Notes under the pieces: model-generated
The model's input: only the letters and a program-made list of their open reading frames with translations
What the model was told of the DNA's origin: nothing
Database searches by the model: none
Translations under genes and position numbers: made by a program
Source of the DNA: a bacterium MS4
GTDB lineage: Bacteria > Bacillota > Clostridia > Oscillospirales > Acutalibacteraceae
Reading direction: 5' to 3'
Assembly: GCA_000752215.1 (NCBI GenBank)
Contig: CCFG01000017.1
Span: forward strand, 372,001-436,000
DNA: 64,000 bases
Part shown: in pieces, positions 7,982 to 16,570 of the stretch
How positions within the stretch are numbered: position 1 is the stretch's first letter
How the letters are laid out: the number at the start of each line of letters is the position of its first letter

Positions 7982-8926
7982 TCAACCATTCTGCATATTA
8001 TTTGGACCTGACTTCACAAAAAGAGAAGTAAAACTTTGGGGGAACTGCGTTTCAAAGCACATGACTTTATCAGAAAAAGGATGTTTAAACTCTAATTTGT
8101 ATGCGTGCAAACCCAAACGCTTCAATGGATCTGTTTTTGCCCCATACTTTTTATCCCCCACGACATTATGTCCTATATCTTTCATATGCACACGAATCTG
8201 GTTTTTGCGGCCCGTTTCTAAGTTAATATTCAGCAAAGAGTATTCTGCAGTTTCATTTAAGACTTGATAATCAGTTATGGCCTCCAAGCCATCACCGGCA
8301 CGCGAGCTTGAATACACAAGAAATGTTCTTGTCTCTTTAAGCCAAGATTGAATTCTGCCGCATTTTTCTTTTAGTTGTCCTTCGACAACTGCCACATAAC
8401 CTCGTTCAGACACTAAATCCGCCCAGTTATCCTGTAGGGCCAGTTTCATCTTCTCGTTTTTTGCAACCATCAATACACCGGAAGTATCACGGTCAAGTCG
8501 ATGTACTGCAAAAATACGATTTCTGGGATCTTTCATTCGCACATAATCTGTCAATAAGTGATATGCTGTAAGTTCCTTCTCTTTATCGGAAGCGATTGAT
8601 AGCAGCCCAGCCGGTTTATTGATTACAATGATATCACTATCTTCATATAGAATATCCAATACACTTTTCTGTTTTTTTCCTTCAATGATTGATCGTTTGA
8701 TTTGTATCTTTTGTCCTTTGTGCAGCACAGCATCGTACTGAGTTATCACAGTGCCATTCACTAAAACTTCTCTATGTGTCAGTAAAGACTTTACATGATT
8801 TCTGGATTTATTAGATAACTTGAGCAATAAGAAATCCAACAACCCACATGACTCAGATACCACGAATTCCAAATCGGGTTTTGAGACAATTTCTTGCTGC
8901 CCAAAGATTCGTTTTTGTCTATTCAC
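7982..8926 (-). CDS. RluA-family RNA pseudouridine synthase
   Basis: A 314-residue enzyme converting uridine to pseudouridine in rRNA or tRNA. An S4 RNA-binding domain (about residues 25-80, LLDFLLLKLSNKSRNHVKSLL...VLVNG) is followed by the synthase domain with the catalytic HRLDRDTSGVL motif, whose aspartate is essential, and GRKNQIRVHM near the end. The start is GTG 8926 behind AAGAGGAG. A housekeeping-type enzyme is unusual as a repeat-bounded cassette; it is probably an extra copy. Which RNA site it modifies cannot be told. Confidence 0.92.
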   Translation of the reverse strand: MNRQKRIFGQQEIVSKPDLEFVVSESCGLLDFLLLKLSNKSRNHVKSLLTHREVLVNGTVITQYDAVLHKGQKIQIKRSIIEGKKQKSVLDILYEDSDIIVINKPAGLLSIASDKEKELTAYHLLTDYVRMKDPRNRIFAVHRLDRDTSGVLMVAKNEKMKLALQDNWADLVSERGYVAVVEGQLKEKCGRIQSWLKETRTFLVYSSSRAGDGLEAITDYQVLNETAEYSLLNINLETGRKNQIRVHMKDIGHNVVGDKKYGAKTDPLKRLGLHAYKLEFKHPFSDKVMCFETQFPQSFTSLFVKSGPNNMQNG

Positions 8927-9053
8927 AAACTTCTTCTCCTCTTGTTCGATGCTTTCCTTATTCGATCCGCCTCATTTAGCCGACCCTACAATACGCTTGA
9001 CGCCCCGATTGCAAAGATAAATTAATAATCGATCTTATTTCCGCCGTTCAGTT

Positions 9054-9072
9054 TAAACAAAATGGGAAGCTC
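9054..9072 (+). repeat. Array core repeat 12
   Basis: TAAACAAAATGGGAAGCTC, GGGAAG type, with GTT to the left. It lies just past the stop of the CPBP gene. Confidence 0.75.
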
Positions 9073-9076
9073 AAAA

Positions 9077-9985
9077 TCATAAGAGCCGCACGGAATGGAT
9101 CAATTTAGCAATCAAGTAAATGAGATAGAGCAACATTAGTGGATTGTAAAAAAATCTGCGTGTGCGGTGTTCAACGAGAACAAAATTATCCTTCTCCATA
9201 CGTAAGTTTTTCATAATTGCTTGTCGTTCTTTTATCAGCAACCCAATACCGATACCCCCTAAAATTGCAATGATAACATAATTTGCGACGATATTCGGAA
9301 CTAAGGTCAAACCGTTATTTATGACGTGCAGTATGTAAGAGTTTTTAATACTTCCGGTTTCCAGCGTAACGTAAGCAAGTACAAGCCCAAAAAGAAATGT
9401 TTGAAAAAGCTGGGTGAAGTTCCCGTGACCGAGTGAAAAAAGAATAGAAGATATTATGATTGCAAAACATTTTCCATAAGGAGTCAGAACAGAAAGCAAT
9501 AGCCCCCGACAAAGAATTTCCTCATACAATGGACCGATAAAAACTTCAAGAGCTATCAGCAAAACAGTGAGAAAAAAAGATCCGTTGCTCCCTATTTCGG
9601 AATTTGATGGTGACCGAAGACCGGCTCGCTGGAGCAAGGTCAAAAGGGGCATACAAAATAAAAACAAGCCAATGGCCAAAAAGGTAAATCCCGCTGGAAT
9701 ATAGTGCTTTATTTTCTTCAAATCAACTTTGGCGCCGTTCCAAAGGTGCAGTAAGTGAACATGTAGGATTTTTCCCATTAGCGGAAAAATTACTAAAAAG
9801 CCAAACAGATACCCACTAGCCCAACATATGGCTGTAGAAAGAGTATTTGTAGTGCAACCTTCCGATAGAATAATTTGTTTAACTACTGTCTCCAAGCTCA
9901 AGATAATAAGATCAGAGAAAATCAAACACAGTGCCACTTTGGTCACTGTGGTTTTAAAGCGTATTACCTCAATTTCAGCCTCCAT
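9077..9985 (-). CDS. CPBP intramembrane metalloprotease
   Basis: A 302-residue, very hydrophobic protein with about eight membrane segments. The CPBP (Abi, type II CAAX protease-like) motifs are present: EEILCRG (EExxxR), FSLGHGNF (FxxxH) and HVINN (HxxxN), the proposed zinc-binding and catalytic residues. ATG 9985 is chosen because AGGAGG lies just upstream; the longer reading would begin inside the neighbouring repeat. Members act in prenyl-protein processing or bacteriocin immunity; the substrate here is unknown. Sole gene between cores 9054 and 10072. Confidence 0.88.
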   Translation of the reverse strand: MEAEIEVIRFKTTVTKVALCLIFSDLIILSLETVVKQIILSEGCTTNTLSTAICWASGYLFGFLVIFPLMGKILHVHLLHLWNGAKVDLKKIKHYIPAGFTFLAIGLFLFCMPLLTLLQRAGLRSPSNSEIGSNGSFFLTVLLIALEVFIGPLYEEILCRGLLLSVLTPYGKCFAIIISSILFSLGHGNFTQLFQTFLFGLVLAYVTLETGSIKNSYILHVINNGLTLVPNIVANYVIIAILGGIGIGLLIKERQAIMKNLRMEKDNFVLVEHRTRRFFYNPLMLLYLIYLIAKLIHSVRLL

Positions 9986-10071
9986 ATCTCCAACCTCCTG
10001 ATATAGAGCTCTCTGTAGCCGATTAATTATTGACTTAATATACATTAGGCAAATGATCTGAGCTGGCTTAA

Positions 10072-10124
10072 TAAACATTATACGAAGTTTAAAAGGAGAG
10101 GGGGAGACGCCCATTATGCCCAAT
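10072..10124 (+). repeat. Array core repeat 13, extended form
   Basis: Core TAAACATTATACGAAGTTT (10072-10090) with the longer purine-rich extension to about 10124. It lies between the CPBP and ADP-ribosyltransferase genes and ends just before the latter's stop codon. Confidence 0.85.
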
Positions 10125-10127
10125 CTA

Positions 10128-10712
10128 TCAGTTTACAATCTTACATTCGATATACTTGTTCAGTATTGGTGCGGATAATATTTGAAGTATAGTATTAGGG
10201 CAAAAGATGACTTCATTTTCATGCATATCGGAAATTAAGTCAACATATACGCACGGTGTACCTTTAGAAACGTATATTTTTAATACTCTATAATAATTCT
10301 GAGTGTAACTGTGCCCCAGCACTGTATTTGGGGTAAGTGTAGTACTGAGAAATGCTTTATCATAAATTATACTGCCTTTTTTAATTACATGAATGTTGCT
10401 CCACTCTTTCATTTTCCTAAATATAAGTTTATTCACATATCTATAAACAATAATATCTTGAGTACATGGATGCAATTTAATTTCATTTATTGCCTGTAAA
10501 ATAGTTTTTTTAGTAGTTGACCTTAAATCGTTTATCTGGAATCTTAGGGGATTATTATATGTATAGTGAATTCCTTGAGTATAATTTCTAAAGAAGCAAT
10601 CCACAGGTTTAGACGGTTGTATATTTTGGTCTTGCATTTCGACAAGCCAATTTCCAAAGTTTTTCTTTCCCCACTCTGCGGCTTCTTCGTCAGAAAAATC
10701 TCTATAGTACAT
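10128..10712 (-). CDS. Putative ADP-ribosyltransferase (exotoxin-like fold)
   Basis: A 194-residue protein with the R-S-E signature of arginine-type mono-ADP-ribosyltransferases: Arg91 in VYRYVN, FLSTT (121-125) in the STS position, and Glu165-x-Glu167 in HENEVIF. Spacing between the three motifs fits the ADPrib_exo_Tox domain of VIP2/iota-type enzymes. It has no signal peptide and no translocation domain, so it would act inside the cell, or be delivered by other means. GGGGGC precedes ATG 10712. It is a lone cassette between cores 10072 and 10772. A toxin or anti-phage role is an inference; the target is unknown. Confidence 0.75.
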   Translation of the reverse strand: MYYRDFSDEEAAEWGKKNFGNWLVEMQDQNIQPSKPVDCFFRNYTQGIHYTYNNPLRFQINDLRSTTKKTILQAINEIKLHPCTQDIIVYRYVNKLIFRKMKEWSNIHVIKKGSIIYDKAFLSTTLTPNTVLGHSYTQNYYRVLKIYVSKGTPCVYVDLISDMHENEVIFCPNTILQILSAPILNKYIECKIVN

Positions 10713-10771
10713 GGCAGCCCCCTGAAATCAGTTCTATCTCCTAACATTAGACCCTGTTTAAACAAATGTCA

Positions 10772-10790
10772 TAAAAAAACTGCGAAGCTC
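10772..10790 (+). repeat. Array core repeat 14, half conserved
   Basis: TAAAAAAACTGCGAAGCTC: the right half CTGCGAAGCTC is as in copy 5 and the left half is weak. A partial TTTAAACAAATG stands a few bases upstream (10757-10768). Confidence 0.55.
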
Positions 10791-10915
10791 GAAACCTTGT
10801 CTACAATCCTAGCAATCAGTTTCATTTTAGCACTGAAATAAGTTCGAAGCCGAAATGCTTAAGTGCTTTGTCGCTGGTCGCATTTTCTCCAAAATCCTTC
10901 ATCAAACATTAAGTG

Positions 10916-12748
10916 CTATTTCCCATACTCTACGAACGCTTTAATCTTTTCTTTGTCTGGATAAAAGCGCATAGAGTTTCTATAACAGTTGTCGAATATA
11001 GATGTCAGCATTTCTTGCTTGATCATAACATTATAGTCCATATTATTATATTCACGAAGATTTTCTGCATAAGCTGAAGTAAGTTCTTTATAAAAAAGGT
11101 AAATGGGTAGAAAGTTGTTTTTTGATTCAAACAAATGGTCAAGCTGGCTTTTCAATTCTTCGGGTGTTTTATCCTTGCAAGCCGCACCTATAAAACTCAT
11201 GACATAATACGGGATTGGAAATCTTTTACTTTCGCTTGTTTTTTTCTCTTTTTCCGCTTTATCATGCATCAAGTAAAGCAAGAGCATGTTGTCTATTGAA
11301 CACCAAGTTTCAATATTTAATGAGAAGTCTTTATACATTGGACTATTGGGTTTAAGGACTGAACTCCCTCGTGTAAAGGCAATATATCCGTTTTCACGGA
11401 AAGACAGTAGTACTTTAAGTAATTTTTCAAGAGGTATCATGTAATCACTTAATTTTGTAGAATGGATGTCGAGCTTATCATTAAAAGACTTCGCTTTGTT
11501 TTGCAACTTCGTAAACTCTACGGGATCACCATATTCGCTAGCATATTTCGTCTTATCGCTCGGTTTAACCAATAAAAGGTATCCACGCTTAATAAATTCT
11601 GATTGAATATCTAAAAAATAATTCTTTTTTGAAGCAAACGCTTTATCACTTATGGCATTTTGGCTGTTTGTAAATCTTACAATATTTTTGTCCAAACCAG
11701 CTTTAGTCCTTTTTGTGGCTTCATCGAAAACAAACACCTTTACAAGAACATAAACTCTCTCAAACTCGCTGTATACTGCTAAATCATCGTAGTGAGATAG
11801 CACTTCTGCGATTGAGTTTATCGTCTGGCAGCCATTGACAATTTGAGGGTTGGTTAACTTAAAACCATAGTTATATTTCCGATTTTTATATTCAGCAGGA
11901 AGTTTATCAATACCAAGTGTTTCGCAATCCTCACAAATAATCGTTACGCCATTATTGTAATAAAAGAAGTTTTCTCTGTCACTCTTATCCTTTAGAGTCT
12001 TAATAATACCGTTATTTATCCCTTGCGTTCCAAGATATTCGCGGATGTTTTCTTCAAAAAGTTCATAATTCTTGTTGAGAGCTTCCCTGTATATGCGATA
12101 TAGCTCGGCTACATTCATCATGACATAGCGCAAATCGATCATCCATGGCATATCATAGTTTTCTGGTCTTACATCGAGAGATGTAGCTTTTTGGCGGGTA
12201 GGCATAATCGTTAGGAATTTGACTTTATTTGTGAACCTATCTCCATAATACAGACTCCTTATATCAGACAAGTCGAAATACTTGGCATATACGGTGGCTT
12301 CAATTCCAGCTTTATTATAATCATTATCAAATAATCCATCAATATCTGGTGTATGGTATTCGTTAGTGACAAAGAAGTGAAGGTATATTTTATATTCACT
12401 GTCGCCTTTGATTCGGTCAAAAATTCTTTGGAACTCAGGATTTTTGCTATATTGCCCTCTCTGCAAAACGGATAAAGGTGTAGTCAAAAAATCTGACACG
12501 TCGTTTCTGGAGACCGCAGTGTTCGCTTCGTAATACTTGTTTTGAATAATATAAAGTTCTTTGATATCCTCATAATGGACAAAGCAATCAATGCTTTTGT
12601 CGTTGTACTCAGTGATATTGGGAGAAATAATCTCTTCGTCAAGGCTGTAAATGCGACTCAATACCCAATAGTTAAATGCAAATTCAGCCTTTGAAAGGCG
12701 CGTATCGATGCCTTCCAAATTCTCTTTGAATGATCGCAATATCTTCAT
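10916..12748 (-). CDS. AIPR family abortive-infection protein
   Basis: A 610-residue protein. The block FFYYNNGVTIICED followed by NPQIVNGCQTINSI is the hallmark of the AIPR (abortive infection phage resistance) domain, here about residues 250-310. AIPR proteins are known from phage-resistance loci of lactococci and others. The chosen ATG at 12748 has a poor ribosome binding site. A strong AGGAGG instead precedes an ATG at about 12768 in another frame, which opens a 25-codon reading ending inside this gene; the true N-terminus may have suffered a frameshift. Sole gene between cores 10772 and 12812. Confidence 0.85.
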   Translation of the reverse strand: MKILRSFKENLEGIDTRLSKAEFAFNYWVLSRIYSLDEEIISPNITEYNDKSIDCFVHYEDIKELYIIQNKYYEANTAVSRNDVSDFLTTPLSVLQRGQYSKNPEFQRIFDRIKGDSEYKIYLHFFVTNEYHTPDIDGLFDNDYNKAGIEATVYAKYFDLSDIRSLYYGDRFTNKVKFLTIMPTRQKATSLDVRPENYDMPWMIDLRYVMMNVAELYRIYREALNKNYELFEENIREYLGTQGINNGIIKTLKDKSDRENFFYYNNGVTIICEDCETLGIDKLPAEYKNRKYNYGFKLTNPQIVNGCQTINSIAEVLSHYDDLAVYSEFERVYVLVKVFVFDEATKRTKAGLDKNIVRFTNSQNAISDKAFASKKNYFLDIQSEFIKRGYLLLVKPSDKTKYASEYGDPVEFTKLQNKAKSFNDKLDIHSTKLSDYMIPLEKLLKVLLSFRENGYIAFTRGSSVLKPNSPMYKDFSLNIETWCSIDNMLLLYLMHDKAEKEKKTSESKRFPIPYYVMSFIGAACKDKTPEELKSQLDHLFESKNNFLPIYLFYKELTSAYAENLREYNNMDYNVMIKQEMLTSIFDNCYRNSMRFYPDKEKIKAFVEYGK

Positions 12749-12811
12749 CTATCTGAATCTTAAAATTATCCATTCGAATATAAACCTCCTAAAAATTCGT
12801 GTTGCCATGAG

Positions 12812-12830
12812 TAAACATAATGGGCATTGT
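12812..12830 (+). repeat. Array core repeat 15
   Basis: TAAACATAATGGGCATTGT: the left 13 bases match fully, the right end has diverged. It separates the AIPR and STAND genes. Confidence 0.65.
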
Positions 12831-12860
12831 AATCCTTTGTAGTTACAAATAGATGTAGGG

Positions 12861-15578
12861 CTATGACTCACTACTAATCGAATTAGAATCAAGGTACTTC
12901 ACCCAATTCATTAGCGCATTCCCATATCTAATTTTTGATGCCAGCGTCCATTCTCTCGAATAGTTTTCACTTAAAAGCTGTCCCATCTCAATGCTTTTAA
13001 CACTTGGATTTTCCGATAAAACTGATCGTGTATAGCCAATAGTATCCGAGTAGGAAATATTTTTAATGATATCTGCAAGAGAAAGTGTCAAGAATAACTT
13101 GTCCTTATCCTTTTTCAAGGCATTTGCGGCAGACAAAAGCTCTATTGCATTTCGATAGCCATGCGACTTCATTGAGCTATAACTGTTATTTCCATTGTCA
13201 ATCAGTTGATATGCTTCAGCCATTTTTTCGGGACTTGTCTGCCCCCAAAACAGGTCTTGACTTCCGGATTGGTATCTTCTACGTCGGGCACGTAGCGAAG
13301 GAGATACTACTGATTTTGAGGATGGCGATACCGCAATGGCTGATAAACCGTGCTCTTCAATAATAAGCCCCATGCAAACAAACCAATTGTATAGTTTGCT
13401 ACAATATGTCATTTTTGTTTTTTTGCTTATATTGGAAGCAGTATAAGCACTTCCAAAGACGGTAGAAAAAGTTGAATAATTAAATCTCTCTGATCCTAGC
13501 TCTTTTAACCTGATATATACGACATGCTTTTTAAAAAAGGCCTGAAGTAAACCAAACAATTCATCCTCAGAATCTGGAATAAGATGGATGATTCCGTTCT
13601 TCTTTTGAGCGACGCCAAACATAACTGCATCAATCATAATGTTATCTATTGTGGCTATTCCAAGGGATAGCTTATCTCCTAATTCTGTTGAAGGCAAATC
13701 TCCAGAACTCAATAGGCATTGAAGTGTACGTACGACTGTGGAAAATTGCATTTGTGGAATATAGTCTAACACCAGTTCTGGTACTGTTTTATTTAGAACG
13801 TAATCCTTAAAAATATCCCAGTATAGCGTTAGCTTTGAAGCTCGACGGATCACTGTTCGATTGTTTATTAACCCCTGTACTGTTTCATTTCCATAAACAT
13901 CAGAAATCGCAAAATAGTCTGCTGGAGAACTTTTAGCGATTTCTTTAATACATGCGTCTTGATCAGGAGTAAGGTCTGCAATATCTCTTTCAAACAAGTC
14001 GACAATATTCAATCGCTGTCCTATGACAGATTCCTGACTACTACCTTCCTGAATAAGCTTAAATACATGAATGCATAACTTTTTGAGTAGCCAGGGATAG
14101 CCCTGACATTGCTTGGATAAATAACTACTAAGAATAGGATTGACAGGCTCGCCCAGCTGCTTTCCAAACAAATTAATGGCACTTTTAATTTCTGATGTCT
14201 GGAATTGAGTTACTTCAAACTCCTTTCTTCTGTCGGCTAAATTTGCCCACATATAGTATGCAGGATGCTCTGCTGGTATTGTAAGGTCTGTTTTCCAAGC
14301 GAAACCCAACAGTAACGAACTCTGCATTGCATCAATTTCATTGCATAGTGCTCTTACGCTATCAAAAAGCGGATATAACTCCCGCTTTGAAAAAAGCTCT
14401 TCAAATTGATCGAAGATAAGAACGATACTTTTACCATGGCTTTTAAGGTAAGCAAGAGAATCTTGAATAGAGGAATCTCTCAAGAACTGTAAAACATTTG
14501 AAGATTGTACAGAACGATGTTTAACATCAGTAAAACCTGCCTTATCAGCTTTATCAAAACACATTCGTAGTGCCATTTCTGCATATCGTGAAGTTAATGC
14601 AGTGCGAACATCAACTGCATATATAAATATTCTTTTTGAATAATTCCTATGCTTTGAAAGATCTGATAACTTTAGCACAACGGAACTTTTCCCCATTCCA
14701 GATGGTGCCTTTATTGAAAACAGGCGTGTACTAGATACACCTTCATTCACGGCTGCGAAGAAATCAGTTATAGCGGACAAGGTAGACTTTCTTCCAACAA
14801 AATCTTCTGGTCGTGCTGGCCGATAGTCAATCCAGTCATCACCGCTAATAACTGGTACAATGCTCTCTAATTCTTCCACTAAAAGATTGGAAGATCTTTC
14901 ATTTGTTTTATTTTCTATGGCAAGCCACTGTAAAGAGCTAAGACTATTTTTATGTGCTTTTATGTCATCAAGTGCTTTTTCACTCGTAATCCTATTTCCC
15001 GTTTTAGCCTCAAATGCTACGACGGACGTCGATAGCCCTGAGGGGGTATCAATCACGGGAATAGCCCATACCATGTTTGAAGGCATTAGTATAAGAACGG
15101 CATTGTCACTCAATTGTAAAGAATTTTTAGTGTTGCACACAATTTTATCTGGATTGACAATTTCGTTGGAATCTATTAAGAGATTGATAATTCTATCTTC
15201 TGTGTAGAATGCCAACTTGCTTCTTTGAGGGTTATTCTCTGTTTCCCATTCGCTCATAATACCTTTAGCGTCTTTCGACAATGGCCCCGTGGTTATAAGC
15301 CAACCTGCATCCACACTTTTAAGCATAATATTACCAAGCAGCTTCGTGATTACATCGGCAGATAATGTGGTATCCCAAGCCTTGCACTCAACAAAAATTT
15401 TTGCACCTGTTATCCTATGTGTAGCCATAACATCGATTTCTATGCCAGTAATCCGCACAGTGTTAACTGCTTCATATTGCTGTTGCTTTAATACTTTTTG
15501 TGTTAACTCTTCAAGGGCTCTGCCTCTGTCTGTATTATTTTGGCCTTCCTTAACGCATACTTCAATACTACACTTCAT
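12861..15578 (-). CDS. Mrr-like nuclease fused to a STAND-type NTPase
   Basis: A 905-residue two-part protein. Residues about 15-140 form an Mrr-like PD-(D/E)XK nuclease domain, with Asp49 (EIDV) and Glu64-x-Lys66 (FVECKAW). From about 258 an NTPase begins: FVGRKSTL, Walker A APSGMGKSS (291-299), Walker B VLIFDQFEE (386-394), the FDQFEE form being typical of novel STAND NTPases. The remaining 500 residues are helical and may sense a trigger. This is the plan of Avs-type anti-phage proteins, though shorter than most of them. GAGGG lies upstream of ATG 15578. It stands next to the AIPR gene, so the right end of the array is rich in defence genes. Confidence 0.82.
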   Translation of the reverse strand: MKCSIEVCVKEGQNNTDRGRALEELTQKVLKQQQYEAVNTVRITGIEIDVMATHRITGAKIFVECKAWDTTLSADVITKLLGNIMLKSVDAGWLITTGPLSKDAKGIMSEWETENNPQRSKLAFYTEDRIINLLIDSNEIVNPDKIVCNTKNSLQLSDNAVLILMPSNMVWAIPVIDTPSGLSTSVVAFEAKTGNRITSEKALDDIKAHKNSLSSLQWLAIENKTNERSSNLLVEELESIVPVISGDDWIDYRPARPEDFVGRKSTLSAITDFFAAVNEGVSSTRLFSIKAPSGMGKSSVVLKLSDLSKHRNYSKRIFIYAVDVRTALTSRYAEMALRMCFDKADKAGFTDVKHRSVQSSNVLQFLRDSSIQDSLAYLKSHGKSIVLIFDQFEELFSKRELYPLFDSVRALCNEIDAMQSSLLLGFAWKTDLTIPAEHPAYYMWANLADRRKEFEVTQFQTSEIKSAINLFGKQLGEPVNPILSSYLSKQCQGYPWLLKKLCIHVFKLIQEGSSQESVIGQRLNIVDLFERDIADLTPDQDACIKEIAKSSPADYFAISDVYGNETVQGLINNRTVIRRASKLTLYWDIFKDYVLNKTVPELVLDYIPQMQFSTVVRTLQCLLSSGDLPSTELGDKLSLGIATIDNIMIDAVMFGVAQKKNGIIHLIPDSEDELFGLLQAFFKKHVVYIRLKELGSERFNYSTFSTVFGSAYTASNISKKTKMTYCSKLYNWFVCMGLIIEEHGLSAIAVSPSSKSVVSPSLRARRRRYQSGSQDLFWGQTSPEKMAEAYQLIDNGNNSYSSMKSHGYRNAIELLSAANALKKDKDKLFLTLSLADIIKNISYSDTIGYTRSVLSENPSVKSIEMGQLLSENYSREWTLASKIRYGNALMNWVKYLDSNSISSES

Positions 15579-15640
15579 ATTTATTTCCCTCTCTCAATTA
15601 TACTGACGTGTTCATCCTAATTATAATTGGTTGATTTAAA

Positions 15641-15654
15641 AAACTTCGTATAAT
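15641..15654 (-). repeat. Array core repeat 16, inverted orientation
   Basis: AAACTTCGTATAAT on the plus strand, the reversed core of the CGAAG type. A related TGAGCTTCC follows at 15665. It lies upstream of the STAND gene. Confidence 0.65.
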
Positions 15655-15693
15655 TGCTATCACGTGAGCTTCCGATAAAACATGCTGATGGCT

Positions 15694-15712
15694 GAGCTTC
15701 CCATTATTGCTA
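15694..15712 (-). repeat. Array core repeat 17, inverted; right end of array
   Basis: GAGCTTCCCATTATTGCTA on the plus strand, GGGAAG type reversed. No further copies are seen to the right. Confidence 0.65.
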
Positions 15713-16570
15713 AACTGTGTAGTGGTTCCATCTTCTCATTATAGTCATCAAACTTCACTCCAAGAAATTTGCAAGATAAAGTATATTTCTAATTTTACAA
15801 ACTAATTATAGCTTTTATTACCATAATTTTCAATGTATTATCATATTTTACTATATTTATGTATAATCCATCAACAAATGCATTCATTATGCCTCCCCCA
15901 TTAATTATAGGAATAATCCAATTAAGCAAAATTCCAAAACCGTATGGACAGTAGAGTTTCATAGAGTTATTATATCAGCTGGAGCATGAACAAGCATCTG
16001 TACTCATTAACAAACAAAGCTCACTGAAAAATTTGGGAACCCACATGAACAATGGGTTCCCAAACAAAAAAGGTATTAGCCCAGCTGGGAGTTCTCTACA
16101 CTGGCAATATAGAGGTCAGCGGTCCGGACCCTCCATGCTCTTCCAAAAACAGGAGACCACAAGGCTAAAACCTTATGGTTTATCAATTATTTATCAAAAG
16201 ATACCACCATTTTCTATACCCTAAAAAAGCAAGACGCTGTCTTAGTAAAAGGACGGTGTCTTTTGCTTGGTTGCAGATAATTTCGAGTCAAGTTTATTAT
16301 GGGCCGGTCTGGTTTATGAAGATCAAAGCAGATTTAAAATTGCGTTTGTAAAGGTACGGAATGCAGAGGACGAGTCCAGTATTGATGGGCCCATCAATAC
16401 ATGCAGCCAGATAAAACAAGTTAAAAACAAACACAATAAACTAAAACAAATATTTTACTTCGCTATAATACAAACAAAACAAACACTCCTTATACTGTAT
16501 ATCATGTCGCATACGATTGATTAACGGAAAATCTCTGCTTGTGCAGAGGACTGTAAGGAGGAAATCCAAC
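15713..16570. other. Intergenic region between the array and the sugar operon
   Basis: About 860 bases, AT-rich, without a convincing gene. It holds a perfect 12-bp inverted repeat (TTTGGGAACCCA, 16032-16064) and a weaker stem near 16217-16265 that may be terminators. A CTCTGC/GCAGAG hairpin (16533-16548) stands directly before the ribosome binding site of the sugar-binding protein and could modulate its translation. Confidence 0.6.
16032..16064 (-). terminator. 12-bp perfect stem, possible terminator
   Basis: TTTGGGAACCCA and its exact complement with a 9-base loop. Read on the minus strand it is followed by AATTTTTC-like sequence; no gene obviously ends here. Confidence 0.4.

Larger units (their letters stand above)
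1..15715. mobile_element. Cassette-array island with Xer-type recombinase
   Basis: This AT-rich block holds one intact and one broken tyrosine recombinase on the plus strand and twelve unrelated cargo genes on the minus strand. Short repeats with core TAAACATWATGSGAAGYTC lie between nearly all neighbours, so each gene sits in its own repeat-bounded unit. Cargo families (NUDIX, DUF1653, CPBP, DUF3788, defence genes) are typical of mobile cassettes. The left end lies outside the window; the right end is placed at the last repeat, before the GC-richer sugar transporter. Mobility is inferred from this layout; no excised form can be seen from sequence alone. Confidence 0.6.

Noticed and set aside
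1114..15712. A CRISPR array
   Set aside because: The repeats are hundreds to thousands of bases apart with genes between them; there are no regular spacers and no cas genes.
168..15715. A classical integron (intI with attI and attC)
   Set aside because: The recombinase lacks the extra helix region of IntI, the integrase gene points into the array with its 3' end, and the repeats show no GTTRRRY/RYYYAAC ends that pair into an attC hairpin.
15713..16570. A noncoding RNA or riboswitch before the sugar operon
   Set aside because: The hairpins present do not match any riboswitch I can recognise; the region is only described as intergenic.
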